This document shows, piece after piece, positions 13,101 to 24,198 of a stretch of DNA of 64,000 nucleotides (its first letter is position 1; each line of letters opens with the position of its first letter). The stretch covers positions 4,926,855 to 4,990,854 of the forward strand of contig NW_015622544.1 in the NCBI RefSeq assembly GCF_000835495.1. Direction: 5' to 3'. Below the pieces are notes generated by a model. It was given only the letters and a program-made list of their open reading frames with translations, had not been told where the DNA came from and searched no databases. A program made the position numbers and the translations under genes. This DNA is from Cladophialophora immunda. Lineage: Eukaryota > Ascomycota > Eurotiomycetes > Chaetothyriales > Herpotrichiellaceae.

Positions 13101-15842
13101 CTAAGGATGCGGATCATTGCCAACTGTGGCCGGGAAAGGACTACTCGAATCCAAGGATACAAGACTTCTATGCGCTTAATAAGCCATACGAAGAGATGTA
13201 CGACCGTTCAAGAGTAGCCCGAATGCCGTGGCATGATATTTCAATGCAGGTTGTCGGGCAACCAGCTCGTGACCTGACCAGGCATTTTGTCCAGAGGTGG
13301 AACTACATCCTGCGGCAACGCAAACCAACACGCCCCACGCCTTTTTTGCTCCCCCCTCCAGACTTTGACCCAGCCGATCTGGAAGCGCTTGGTCTCGATG
13401 GAACATGTGAAGTCCAGATTTGTCGCTCCGCCGGGCCTTGGTCATTAGGTACTCCGGACAAGACAGAGCACAGCATCATGAACGCCTACATCAAGCTGAT
13501 TGAGGAATCCGAGCATTTCGTCTACATTGAAAACCAATTTTTCATCTCTAGCTGTGAGACCGAAGGTGCCACGGTACACAACAAAATCGGCGACGCTCTT
13601 GTGGAACGAATCACCCGTGCCAGCAAGAACGAGGAGGCTTGGAAAGCGGTGATCATTATTCCGTTGATTCCTGGTTTCCAGAACACGGTTGAGGAAGAAG
13701 GTGGAACCAGCGTGCGGCTGATCATGCAGTATCAATATCGCAGTATCTGCCGAGGAGAATCGTCCATATTCGGTCGGTTGAAGGCTGTTGGCGTGGATCC
13801 TGAAGAATATATCCAGTTCTACAGTCTTCGTCAGTGGGGCAGAATCGGCCCACGCAAGACGCTTGTGACCGAACAACTCTACATCCACGCGAAATGTATG
13901 GTGGTCGATGACAGAATTGCATTGATTGGATCCGCAAACATCAATGAACGATCATTGCTGGGAAATCGTGATTCGGAATGTGCTGCTATTGTGCGTGATA
14001 CAGATATGGTCTGGTCGTGGATGAACGGCAAACCCTATCAGGTTGGTCGCTTCCCGCACACGCTCCGCATGCGTTTGATGCGCGAACACCTCGGCCTGGA
14101 TGTTGACAAGATCATGGAAGATGCACAAGTGATGGAAGCAGAACACAACAAAATGCATTCCTCTGGAAAGTCAGTCCGATCAGAATCCCCAGAAGACGCT
14201 TTTGGGAGCCCTCTCTCAGAAGTGGACGATGTGCTAAGTCCACTGCATGGGCAAGATACGGAACTGCACGAGGAATTGCTTCAACGCACTGAGGAGTTCA
14301 GGAGCTTCAACCATGATGTAGATTGGGAGCAACAGGGCAACCCTAACCTCAAATCGAAGAGGGCCGGTGTGACTCAAGACCCGCGCGTTACTGGCGATCC
14401 CCACCACCGGCAAGATGTAGAAGGGCACGGATATGACAGGATGGCGGAGATTGCCGCCAAAGGACTGGGAGACGGACGAGACAGCACGCTTGTCAAGGTG
14501 AACAAGGAGGTTTTGTTCTCGAGCATTGATCCAGAGGGCAAAGCCGCCTTGGAAGATCCGCGAAAACATGGTGAACAGCTTCGGCTGCCATCGTATGTGG
14601 TCAAGATGGAGACACCAAACCCTCCACTGCCTCCCAAGCCCGGTTTGAGCCGCATGGACACGATACAGCTGGGCTTACCCATGTTGTCGCAGTTGCCCCC
14701 TCTACCCTCGGGGGACGACTCGGACATAGGAGGTCCTGGACTTGCCAAGGTCAGTTCCAAGGACTCGATTCGCCCTCACCATCCACTGATGGATGAGCTG
14801 CGACGGCCGCTGGTCGATCGGGATTCGATGACGGACCCGATCCACGACGCCTTCCTCTACGACACCTGGCACGCGGTGGCAGAAAATAACACCAAGATAT
14901 ACCGCACTGTGTTTCGGTGTATGCCAGATAACCAAGTGCGGAACTGGGACGAATATCATCAGTACGTGGCATATGAACAACGCTTTAACCAATTGCAAGG
15001 CAATGACCTTCCTAAGGAAGACAAGGTGTCCGATCCTTCGCGAGCTGGATCCGTCGCCAAAAGCGGTCCACCCGGAGCCGGGTCTCGACATCCGGCCGCA
15101 CAAATTAAGGCGGTAACTCACGTTCCCACCGATATTGAGAAGGCAACTGGCGATGTGAAGGCGAAAATCAAGAACGTGCTTGGGGAAAAGACGAACCACG
15201 CTCATGAGACCGCTGAAAAGGAGAAACTTCGGCGCTGGGCTGCCGAGACCAATCACGCGCAGGCTGAAAGACAAGGGATGCCCACCTTGCATCGGCAGGA
15301 AACGTTGACGGAGGAAAAAGCGGGACTACAGACTGTCCACGAAGGACAGGCCATCGTCGACGAAGGCAGCGGAACCGGCGAAGACGATGACTTCAGCACC
15401 GAGCGACCCATCAGCAGCCTGAGCTCGACGGCGGTGGAAAAGGAGAAACCGGCATCAAACGGTACTCCATCAACCACCAACGGTCCCTTTGTTGGGTATT
15501 CGGATGCGGTGAACCAGAATGCCGCTCATTCCACGGCCAACCTTGGTGGAAGTGGTCGTCGACGCAGAAGGGCTACTACTAGGTCCAGTAGACGTGACTT
15601 CAGCGCGAGCGATGACATACTGGCCATTGAAGAGGCGGAAGAGCTGTTGGGCTGTGTCCAGGGACATCTCGTGGTCTGGCCCTATGATTGGTAAGTGATT
15701 TGTCGCGGCGAACGTGTCTTTTCTCGTACTTCGTATATCGTCGTCCAAGTGCTGACGGTTGTTTGTGTCTAGGTTGGAGAAAGTCGAGGCCGGAAGTAAC
15801 TGGTTGTTTCCGTTTGACCAGATCAGTCCGATCGAAATCTAG
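10169..15842 (+). CDS. SPO14: phospholipase D (Spo14/Pld1 type), 1863 aa
   Basis: Hydrolyses phosphatidylcholine to phosphatidic acid and choline; in yeast Spo14 acts in secretion and prospore-membrane formation. Exon 1 is 10169-15690 and exon 2 is 15773-15842. The 82-base intron splits a Trp codon and exon 2 supplies the typical hydrophobic C-terminus. A long polar N-terminus (about 1-480) is followed by a PX-like region (about 490-565), a PH-like region (about 655-765), then the catalytic part with two HKD motifs: H934-x-K936-x4-D941 and H1240-x-K1242-x4-D1247, the second followed by IGSANINERS. The tail (about 1300-1800) is low complexity. Length suits fungal Spo14. All catalytic residues are intact. 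An acidic Asp/Ala run lies near residue 230. Confidence in family is very high. Confidence 0.97.
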
Positions 15843-17440
15843 TGAGTGGCCCTCTGACCGTCGCCCTACACACAGGACGACAATGGAAGACTTCGAATGA
15901 AGGCACTGACAGTTGGCTTTAGTATCTGATCATGCCAACCTCACGAGGGGATGCAAACAGCTCCCACATCTACACTTCATTATTGCTTCCTTACATTCAG
16001 GCTGGTTCAATCATAGGGCTGTCGAGTCAAAGAGGTTCCGCAGAGAGGGAGAGAGGCACATGGAGAGGAAAACGTACAGATCCAGACACCGGCATGAGAG
16101 CACAGGGTCATGTTCCAGTGGAAAAGAAAGCGATTGATGTCATACACTTTGTCTTAACATTCATGCTACGGCCGACGAAAAAAAAAGGGCATATTTGTAT
16201 TTCCCCATGGTTCCATACTGGCATTCGAGCATTCTACGGGAGGAACGGCGCATGGACTTTGGCGAGCGAGCATTGCCCCGCAGCACTTTCGCAATATATT
16301 TATTCTGTTGGTCTATCTTTCCTTCGGCAGGGTCTGCCTGTGTATGAGGCGCAGAATGGATCACGCGCCTGCAGATCGAATCTGTACATGTCCCCTGTAC
16401 CACCCTTGTCAAGGAGCACACATACCTCTCCCGATGGTCCCGGCGTACGAGATGGGAAAACTGATGACGGACTCGCTCCCCGGACATACTCGACGCTGCC
16501 ATACTCCGCATCGTCGAGCGACATCGACATCGGAGGACCGTCCGTGATGGGTGATACATTACTTGTCGTAGATAGTTCAGCATCTTCTAGAACAATATAT
16601 CTGAGAAATATCTATGTACATCAGTGGTTCGCTGTCCCGCAGCCGGATTCGACTTTCAGCGGACTTCGCTGTGGAAGATTCTATAATGGCAGTAGATCAA
16701 AGCATTGTAGCGCTTGTCTTGGTCAAATCCGATCTCGTCTTCTTTCCCTCACAAGGTCTTTCAAAAAATATCGACAGTTCTGACTATACAGCACAAATTG
16801 AAAACAGCATGATACATAGCAAAAAGGTACATCGCTGGACATCTTCAAAACTCACTTTTCCGGCCTCGCGGCCACCCACCCGTCTTGCCTGCAAAACTCT
16901 ATGTCTTCTCCCCAAAGAATACATCAGGCATTGATATAACACTGACTGTCGACGTCTGCTCGCCGGTCTGATGGATACAGTCCTGTCGACCTCCTTTTCC
17001 CACTGTCGGCTGATCTGTTCACCTTCAATCAGGCTTGAAGAGCACTGACAATTTGCTTCATGTTTGGAGCCAAGATCATAGAGATCCTGCAGCAGTCTCT
17101 GAAAGCCAGTGCCTGCCGACAAATACTATGCCTTCATGATAGGTGAAGAGAACGCCCATGCGGCTCAGTCTGGTAGTAGTGATTGCCGGTGTCCCGGCTC
17201 GGAAAGCTGAGCGCACAAGACAAAGAATCCTGATGATAAGCGGTGGTGTCTTCGCTCATACCCGTTGCTGAGTTGATACACGTGGTAGACTCTCTTCTCA
17301 TCGAAGGAGTTGAGCCACAAAAAGCGTGGTGAGGTGTACCCCTGTAACATAATATTACAACACCAAGATAAAGCCATGTAGATGAGACGGCCGCCGTGTT
17401 GTACAAGCCCGAAGTATTTCATGGACTATCAACGAAATCG
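15843..17440. other. convergent intergenic region between phospholipase D and Ras genes
   Basis: About 1.6 kb where two genes end toward each other, so it should hold both 3' UTRs. A 283-codon plus-strand frame (15932-16783) and minus-strand frames over the same DNA have no recognisable domain, so I do not call them. Confidence 0.5.
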
Positions 17441-18435
17441 TCAACCTCGGCAGCAGAATACTTTCTTCCACCAAGGGACATTAGCGTTGTCGTCATCGAA
17501 GCCTGATTTCTCCGTAGGAGGCAAGGGATTAGGGGTGGATAATTGTCGGTTTGGTTGCATGGACGCAGGCATCTGGTAAGATGCCGCTCCAGCACCGCTA
17601 ACGTTAGGAGTATGGCCCTTGGAGGCAAACGGTGCTTGATGGGGTAGCGAGCCAGCGCCGGCACCGTGCTGCCTTCTTGCCTCAACCACTCTGCGCACGA
17701 TCACTGTCGACTCTCATTAGCCAGGGACATTGACGGACGGAAGAGCAGCGTCGACTTACGAGCAAAGGTCTCCTCGATGTTGACCATTTCTCGCGCACTT
17801 GTCTCCATAAAACCACAGTTTCTGCTCTTGGCCCATTCCCAGCCCACCTTGCTGCTGACCACTCTGGCATCTTTAAGATCACATTTGTTACCGGCGACGA
17901 TCTTGATTGGAGGAAACTTCCATCCATCTTCCCTTCTGCCGCGGACCTTGGCTCCCTTTTCGCGGAGCAACCGGGAGTTCTCTTCGACTCTGTTCTCGGC
18001 TTCAATGTCAATCATGTCAAGAAACCACGAAAGCCCGTCGAGAGAGGCAGCATTGGTGATGTCATAAACCAGGAGAAAAGCGTCAGACTGGAGGTTGGAG
18101 GCAGCCCACAAACTTCGATACTCTTCTTGGCCGGCTGTGTCGGTGAGTGAGAGATAGTAGTTTAAGCCGTCCACTGTTCGGGTTACCGAGTACGAGTCCT
18201 CGATAGTAGGATCATATCTGCGCAGAGTTAGCAGGATCCTTTTGGTCAAGGGGACAAGGAGAATAACGTACTCGGAAGTCCATTGCGATCTGACGAGGCG
18301 CAATGTAATGGACGACTTGCCTGCAGAGGGAAAACGTCAGCGGAACGTGCCACATGCGCCGGCGACACGGAAAAGGCAAGAAAACATACCGCAACCTCCA
18401 TCACCGCATATAGTGATGGAAATTTTGTCCGCCAT
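17441..18435 (-). CDS. Ras-superfamily GTPase of the filamentous-fungal RasB/Ras2 type, 271 aa
   Basis: A GTP-dependent switch, probably in growth and polarity signalling. Exons are 18390-18435, 18272-18320, 17760-18217 and 17441-17703. Two small 5' exons carry the P-loop GDGGCGKS, split by the first intron. Switch I reads YDPTIEDSYS, G3 is DTAGQEEY, G4 NKCD and G5 ETSARE. An insert of about 25 residues (VEENSRLLREKGAKVRGRRE) before G4 is a feature I associate with fungal RasB rather than RasA. The C-terminal tail is about 80 residues and ends KKVFCCRG, with no CaaX box; see findings. GTPase residues (Gly of the P-loop, Gln of DTAGQ) are intact. Confidence 0.92.
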
Positions 18436-20639
18436 GGTGGAATGGTGGAATGAGAGGTTTTAAGAGAAGGGTCCCCCTCTTGGAGCGCAAAATAACTGTG
18501 AAGCTGGTGTGGAAGGCTCTGAGACTCTAGTGGAGGAAACTGCGATCCTGCAAGAGAGACAAAGTCCCGGAGAAGGTAGGAGCAACTTTTATTATGGCGA
18601 AGGACGATCCGAACGACGGGGGACTGCGCACGGAGGCGCTCTGAGGATTCCGAGGACTATTTGCGTCTCGATCCCTGAGATTTGGATCTGTACTGGAGGC
18701 TTTCTTTATTCGCGACAAAAAGGGGAGAGCGACGCTGCAGACACGGGGGGCAGATGGTCAGGAGGTCGAGAGAGGATTCGTAGGAATATCGCAAGAAATC
18801 GGGACGAGAAAGTCGAGAGACTGCAATAGTCGGGACAGAAGTGGGATGCAATTTAATGCTGGGCCGGGGAAGTCGAGGGATACGGGCAGGTGCTGCTGGC
18901 AGTGGGATGAGTGGGCGCAAAGGTGCAGGTGGCAGATGCGCGGGTGGACGGTGGGATGTTGATATTGACGAATTTGGCGACAATGGTGGTGGGCAAGGTC
19001 GCACTGGATGATATAGGAGGCGTCGGGTGTTGTGTCTATCGGAAGTGACAAAGGTCTTGGGTCGTGTGATTGAGGAGAGGGGGAACTGTGAAGATAGAAA
19101 TGTATGGTTGGAAATGTTGAAGCAGGAAGTGTGAGAGACGAGGTTCGGGAAGGCTGGCTTTGCGACCAGGGGGGGGGGGTTGAAGAACTAGCACCCACGC
19201 ACCCACATGCCCACACACACTGGTCTTTTCCGTACGTACTCCGTCCGTTTGTACCCTGCCTTCGACTCCGAGCATTGGATGATGGCGTCCAATTGTGGGA
19301 CAGGACTAGAGCCTCCCAGGCTCAAGACTCGGCGGATTGGGTACCAGGAGGACGGTGATCAGGCATCGAGTCAGTCGGCATGATGAAATGATGGTCGGCT
19401 CGTCGTGATCTCCCGCATCGTCCGCATCACCAGGGCGTCTTGAACCGGACAGAAGTGATGCTTCAAGCGAGATGGTAGAGTTACATGGGAAGAAAAAGGG
19501 ACCAAAAGTTCGAGAGAGACGAAAGCTTGCCGGGGATGCAGGTGGGAAGAAGCAGAGCAGGAGACAAAGGGCCATGATTGAAACACCGACTGGGCGGAAC
19601 AGCCGTTAGGAAAGAGGCCAAAGGGATGGGGGGACTAGGGGGAGTGGCCAATGGGCCGGGGAATAGGGAAGCCACCAAGCCTAGCCCTTAGCCTAGTGAA
19701 GACCCCCTCGGGTGCCCCCCCCCCCCCACCACCACCAGCAGGCACCGCAAGCACCAGAAGCACCAGAAGCTAGCTAAGAAGTCCACTAAGGCTCCCTGAA
19801 GGTCCCCTACAGGTCCCCTACAGGTCCCCTACAGGTCCCCTACAGGTCCCCTACAGGTGCAAGGCAGCCAGTTGGGCAGCAAAGGTGCTAAGAACCACCG
19901 TCGATCATTCTTGTTCCTCTTCTGCTGCTCGTGCCTCTTTTGCCGATCCCTCTCGCCCTCTCGCCTTACCACTTCTCCAGCCATCACACGCCACCCATCG
20001 CCACAGACAATCCCTCATGTCCCTCCAATTCCCTCGTCGGCGCATGCCGTTCCCTCACCTGCCTCCCTCCCTCCCTCCCTCCCGAGGTCCCTGTACAGCC
20101 CCCTCAGCCTTGTGCGTTATGTAAGCCCAGACACGTCGATCAGGGCATCAGGCCCTCTCCTGCGCTGAGGCCTCCACAGCGGCCGCACGGGCGCGACAAA
20201 TATAGCCTCCCCCAGACTCTTTCCATCGCCGCCTGTCCAGCGCTTATCAAGTTTCATCCTCAGTCTGTCTTCTGGGCCATTCTTGCACGTTATGGAACAA
20301 AGGATTTGGAATGCACGCTCTGTTAAGGCCCTTCTTGCCTGGACATACGCCGATACGCGCCATTGGATTTGCTCGGACTCCAAACCCTCCGTCCGACCAA
20401 ATCGCCCCCAACTTTGCCAAAATGCCCCTACATGAGAGACTCGCCAAATTGTGGCTGATGTTGTTGATGGGCGTGCTCTGCGTATTTGCCTCCCATGTCT
20501 GGACGCTGCAGATAGTACTATTTGCAGACTTTAGGGCTTCTGCCTGTCAATATATAGCGTCAGTTGTGGCATTCTCACATTCTTTGCTCTCGCCAAAAGG
20601 AGCGGAGAACAACTTTGCGACTGTCCCAACGACGTGGAA
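18436..20639. other. divergent intergenic region, repeat- and pyrimidine-rich
   Basis: About 2.2 kb between the divergent starts of the Ras and DUF3176 genes. It holds a poly-C run with CCA repeats (about 19717-19740), an 11-base tandem array (19801-19858), and a C/T-rich tract with CTCC repeats (about 19900-20085) typical of a fungal 5' leader. No gene is supported. Confidence 0.55.
19801..19858. repeat. perfect 11-base tandem repeat, five copies
   Basis: The unit GGTCCCCTACA is repeated five times without a mismatch, followed by GGT. It sits in the divergent intergenic region upstream of the DUF3176 gene. Confidence 0.95.
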
Positions 20640-22693
20640 ATGGAAGAAATCTCCAGCGGCCACTCCAGCACGCGAAGTAGACTGACATCTCACTCAACAT
20701 CTTCAGAGAATTCCCCCAACAGCCTGTCATGGTGGACCCGGATGAGCTTGGACAACTGGTTATGGGAGCTGTCAGCAGCCCTGCTATGTATCTGCATCCT
20801 CGCAGCCATTGCAGCCATTCTATTTGTATACGACAATCGTCCTGTTCCAGATCTACCAGATGGATTGACAGTGAGTTCTGCGTGTTGAGCGTCCGTCATA
20901 TGTGCGACCCTTCTAATGCCACTTCTCAGATTAACGCAATCGTTTCCCTTCTTGCAGGCTTCGCAAAGGCCGCCCTGCTAGCAGTATTGGCATCTGCCAT
21001 ACGTCAGGAGAAGTGGCTGTGGTTTATTGGAAAACCCCGACCGCTCAATACTGTCGACGCCTTCGAAGAGGCCAGCCGCGGCCCTTACGGTTCAATCCTC
21101 CTCATCCTGAGTCGCCGCGGTAGTCTTCGAGCACTAGTCGCCGCCTTGGTCACCGTCCTGGCTCTCGGGTTCGAGCCTTTTCTTCAGCAGGTTTTGAACA
21201 CCGTAGTCCGCGACAGCGCTGTCCCCTCGCAACCTGCGTCGATTCGTACTCCAACTTCATACAATGAATCAGTCAGTGGAAACCTGGGTGGTTCAGGCCT
21301 GTCACTTAACGCTTTGATCGGAGCATTTGGGGGGGCAGCAGGTGCAATCCCGAATCCCATTTGCCCAAGTGGAAATTGCACATGGCCGGCGTACAACACC
21401 CTTGCAATGTGCACCATGTGCACCGACATGACCGACAAGGTCAAACTCGGAGGAGACGTCTACAACATCAACTTGACCTCCCACTTTGAGAAGCTCTCTC
21501 AAAGCAATCAGACGTCGTCCTCCACCACCTGGACACCAACCTATTCTTTCCCACACGGCAATCCGGTCAACGTCTCCGTGAATCTTGATTTGTCATTGCC
21601 GAGTGCCGTAGAGTGGTTTGTAACCTACCCTCGCCGGGTGGTATGGCCCTTGAATATCGACCCTGCCCCGGACAGCCACTGGGGTAAAAGCTGGGACAAC
21701 AAATCATATGCTGGTATCTCCTCTCCTCTGTTCGCGATGGGTTATCTCGATATCAACACCACCTCCTCTTTCGACCAACTGGTAGTGCAAGCCGCCACGG
21801 AATGCGCCTTTACACCCTGTGTGCGGACCATGGACACCGTCGTTCGCTCCGGCTCGACCATCTCCCACCCGACAGCCACAGACTACGGCACCATCATCAT
21901 TAGCCAGAATCAACCCGATGGTCGCATTCTGACAGGTTGGAATGCAGATGTGAATGGCACGACTTATTTTGCCTATGATGCAGGCAATGACGATTCTCAA
22001 GGTCGAGCGTACTTGCTCATCCAAGCCCTCCGGATGGCGCTCGAAGGAAATACCACTTACAGTTACGGCGGATACTGGTACTCAGACCCTGCCGAGCAAG
22101 GAGACATCTTCAATTTCTCCTCGACTAGCTTCGACCAAGTCTCCGGGCCATGGAGCTCCGCAGGTCAGCAGGCAATCGACGGCAACGGAAATTTCAGCGA
22201 CGTCGTGAACAGTGTCGGGCGGGCACTGACGGGTCGTTTCCAGCAGCTGCAAGACACCGTGGCCACCGGCACAACTCTTCACAGCGAGGCGGTGATTGTA
22301 GTGCGCTGGGAATGGATCAGCTATCCCTTGGCCCTCGTCGTGCTCGGGCTGGCGGGGCTGTTCCTGACCATGTTCTCCACGCACCGCAACCACATGGCGG
22401 TCTGGAAGGAGTCGACCCTTCCTCTGCTCTTTCGCTACACAGCACCAGTCGAGCTACAACAAGCCCACAGTACTCCGGGAGGACTGGCCCGGCCTGATAC
22501 GACATTCTCGTTTTCAAACGCCATCCCCAGTCCCGATTCGAACAAGGTCAGCTCGATCGTCACCCAGGCCTCGGAGGAACAAGTGCAGCTGCGCCGCCGG
22601 GATTCCTTCTGGGTTTTGGACTCGGATCCCAAACCACCGGGGCCAAGCAGCAAGGACAATCTGTCGCACCAGCCGATCTGGCATCGAGTATAG
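20640..22693 (+). CDS. DUF3176 multi-pass membrane protein, 664 aa
   Basis: Exons 20640-20870 and 20930-22693 join in phase 0 at ..DGLT/INAI... Residues about 35-60 (WLWELSAALLCICILAAIAA) form TM1. They are followed by NAIVSLLAGFAKAALLAVLA (TM2) and a KWLWF motif typical of DUF3176, then a third membrane segment near ALVTVLALGFEPFL. A large loop of about 400 residues with many N-x-S/T sites and paired cysteines (CPSGNCTWP, CTMC) is probably extracellular. A last membrane helix (PLALVVLGLAGLFLTMF) leads to a polar cytoplasmic tail. The family is common in Pezizomycotina and has no known function. The frame opens only at ATG 20640; a GTG at 20634 is not a credible start. Confidence 0.9.
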
Positions 22694-24198
22694 GAGATGG
22701 TAAGAATCGCCAGGGCGAACAAGCCCAGTGTTTTTTTTTCTCCTCCATATTTCATCTCGTCATTCATTATGTCGGCATTGCAGTTTTATCTTTTCTGTGA
22801 CACTTTATTTCTTACCTCTAACTTCCTCTCCTTTGTTCTCCCCTCGTCGTACCTGTCCTTGGCCTATCATCTCGCCCTCGACGCCGAAAACCACGTTTGA
22901 ACCAAATTAAGCGTGCCTGAGTTCTGCTCTTCTGTATCATGCTGGATCTCGTATCCAGCCTCCCCTTCTGAACCCTGGGCCTGTACATGGTCGTGGGATT
23001 ATGAGCTTCATACTCCCTACATACGGACATGCATCACCCTCCCTACACGTGCGCAGCCAGGGGCAGGCAGAGACGACTCGCCAACAACGGAAGTAGTGAT
23101 CATTCCTCGCCTCTATGTAATGATAAGACGTGACATGGCACGGCATTGAACATAGATTAGGAATTGGGTTTGCTGTTTTTGAAATGTGGCCTTTTCTATG
23201 TCTATCGCTCAGGTCAACAATTAAAAATTCGTCCCTAGCTGGCCCTTTCGCCTCGACGACAAGGGATGGCGGGGTGATATATGATTCATACATAGGTAAC
23301 ATGGCAGCATGGCAGCATAGCAGCATATCAGCATAGCGTACGTCGTGTATCGTATCATGCATTACAAGAAGAAACAATGAAAGAGTTTGTCGTGCCTCGT
23401 TGCTCTCGATGAACCGCTTGCCAGGTCGATTTAGGGCCGCCGCATTGCAATCCGGATCGCCCGTCACATTAACGTCGGTCCTCTTTTTGTTTTCTTGCTC
23501 AACGGACTCCGATGTGATACACCTGGCAATGCGTTTTGAGTTCGCTGTAAAGGTCAAACCCGCCGCTGTCGATCCCTGCCAGAGCCTGGCCTTGTGCCCG
23601 TTCCGGGAAGCCATGCTTTCTCGAATCCAAAAGTAAGGCGAGCGAAGCCATACCATATTACAACGCCCAGCGCCCAACACCCAAGTCTTAGCATCATGAA
23701 CTTCGTAGCTGTCCGAGCCCAACTCATGGTCGTAACATCTCATTCAGTGCAAGTGTTCCTCCTTCATGTGAAGGGGGCGTGATAGTGACGAGATTTCCCC
23801 ACCGACGGTGACATAGACGTGTTTTGGTATCCTTCGTAGCATTTAGATGGTGGCATCTCAGAAGGCGTTAAGTCTTGGCTGCCCAGCTTGGTGAACATAG
23901 TCGAGACCGTGTACCAGACGGACCAGATCGTAGCCTTTCCTATGAGCGCTCTCTGGTCCACGGGAATTGCGTTCTCCGAGGAGCGAAATTCCGTGGGTGA
24001 ATAACAGATTGGGGACCTTGATGTGGCCACAACTCGGCGAAAGGCCCGGGTTGCGATGGCGCAGGGGTCAACGTCGCTTTTCCGTAATTGCGCCGGGATA
24101 CGAATCTCAGCCGTAGATTCGACTATTCCGGCGGCCTCCCTTCAGGGATGGAGATAGGGGCAGGTCCAAATGGATCTCCGGTTCCTAGGAATTCACCA
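22694..24198. other. convergent intergenic region between DUF3176 and WC-1 genes
   Basis: About 1.5 kb with the two 3' ends facing each other. A 268-codon minus-strand frame (22937-23743) has no domain and spans a simple repeat, so it is not called. Confidence 0.5.
23301..23336. repeat. imperfect 8-base tandem repeat
   Basis: About four and a half copies of ATGGCAGC with drift (ATAGCAGC, ATATCAGC) in the convergent intergenic DNA. Confidence 0.8.

Noticed and set aside
15932..16783. 283-codon plus-strand frame after phospholipase D
   Set aside because: Lies in the convergent 3' region, unusual composition, no recognised domain. Probably chance.
22937..23743. 268-codon minus-strand frame
   Set aside because: Runs through a simple repeat and shows no fold-like pattern.
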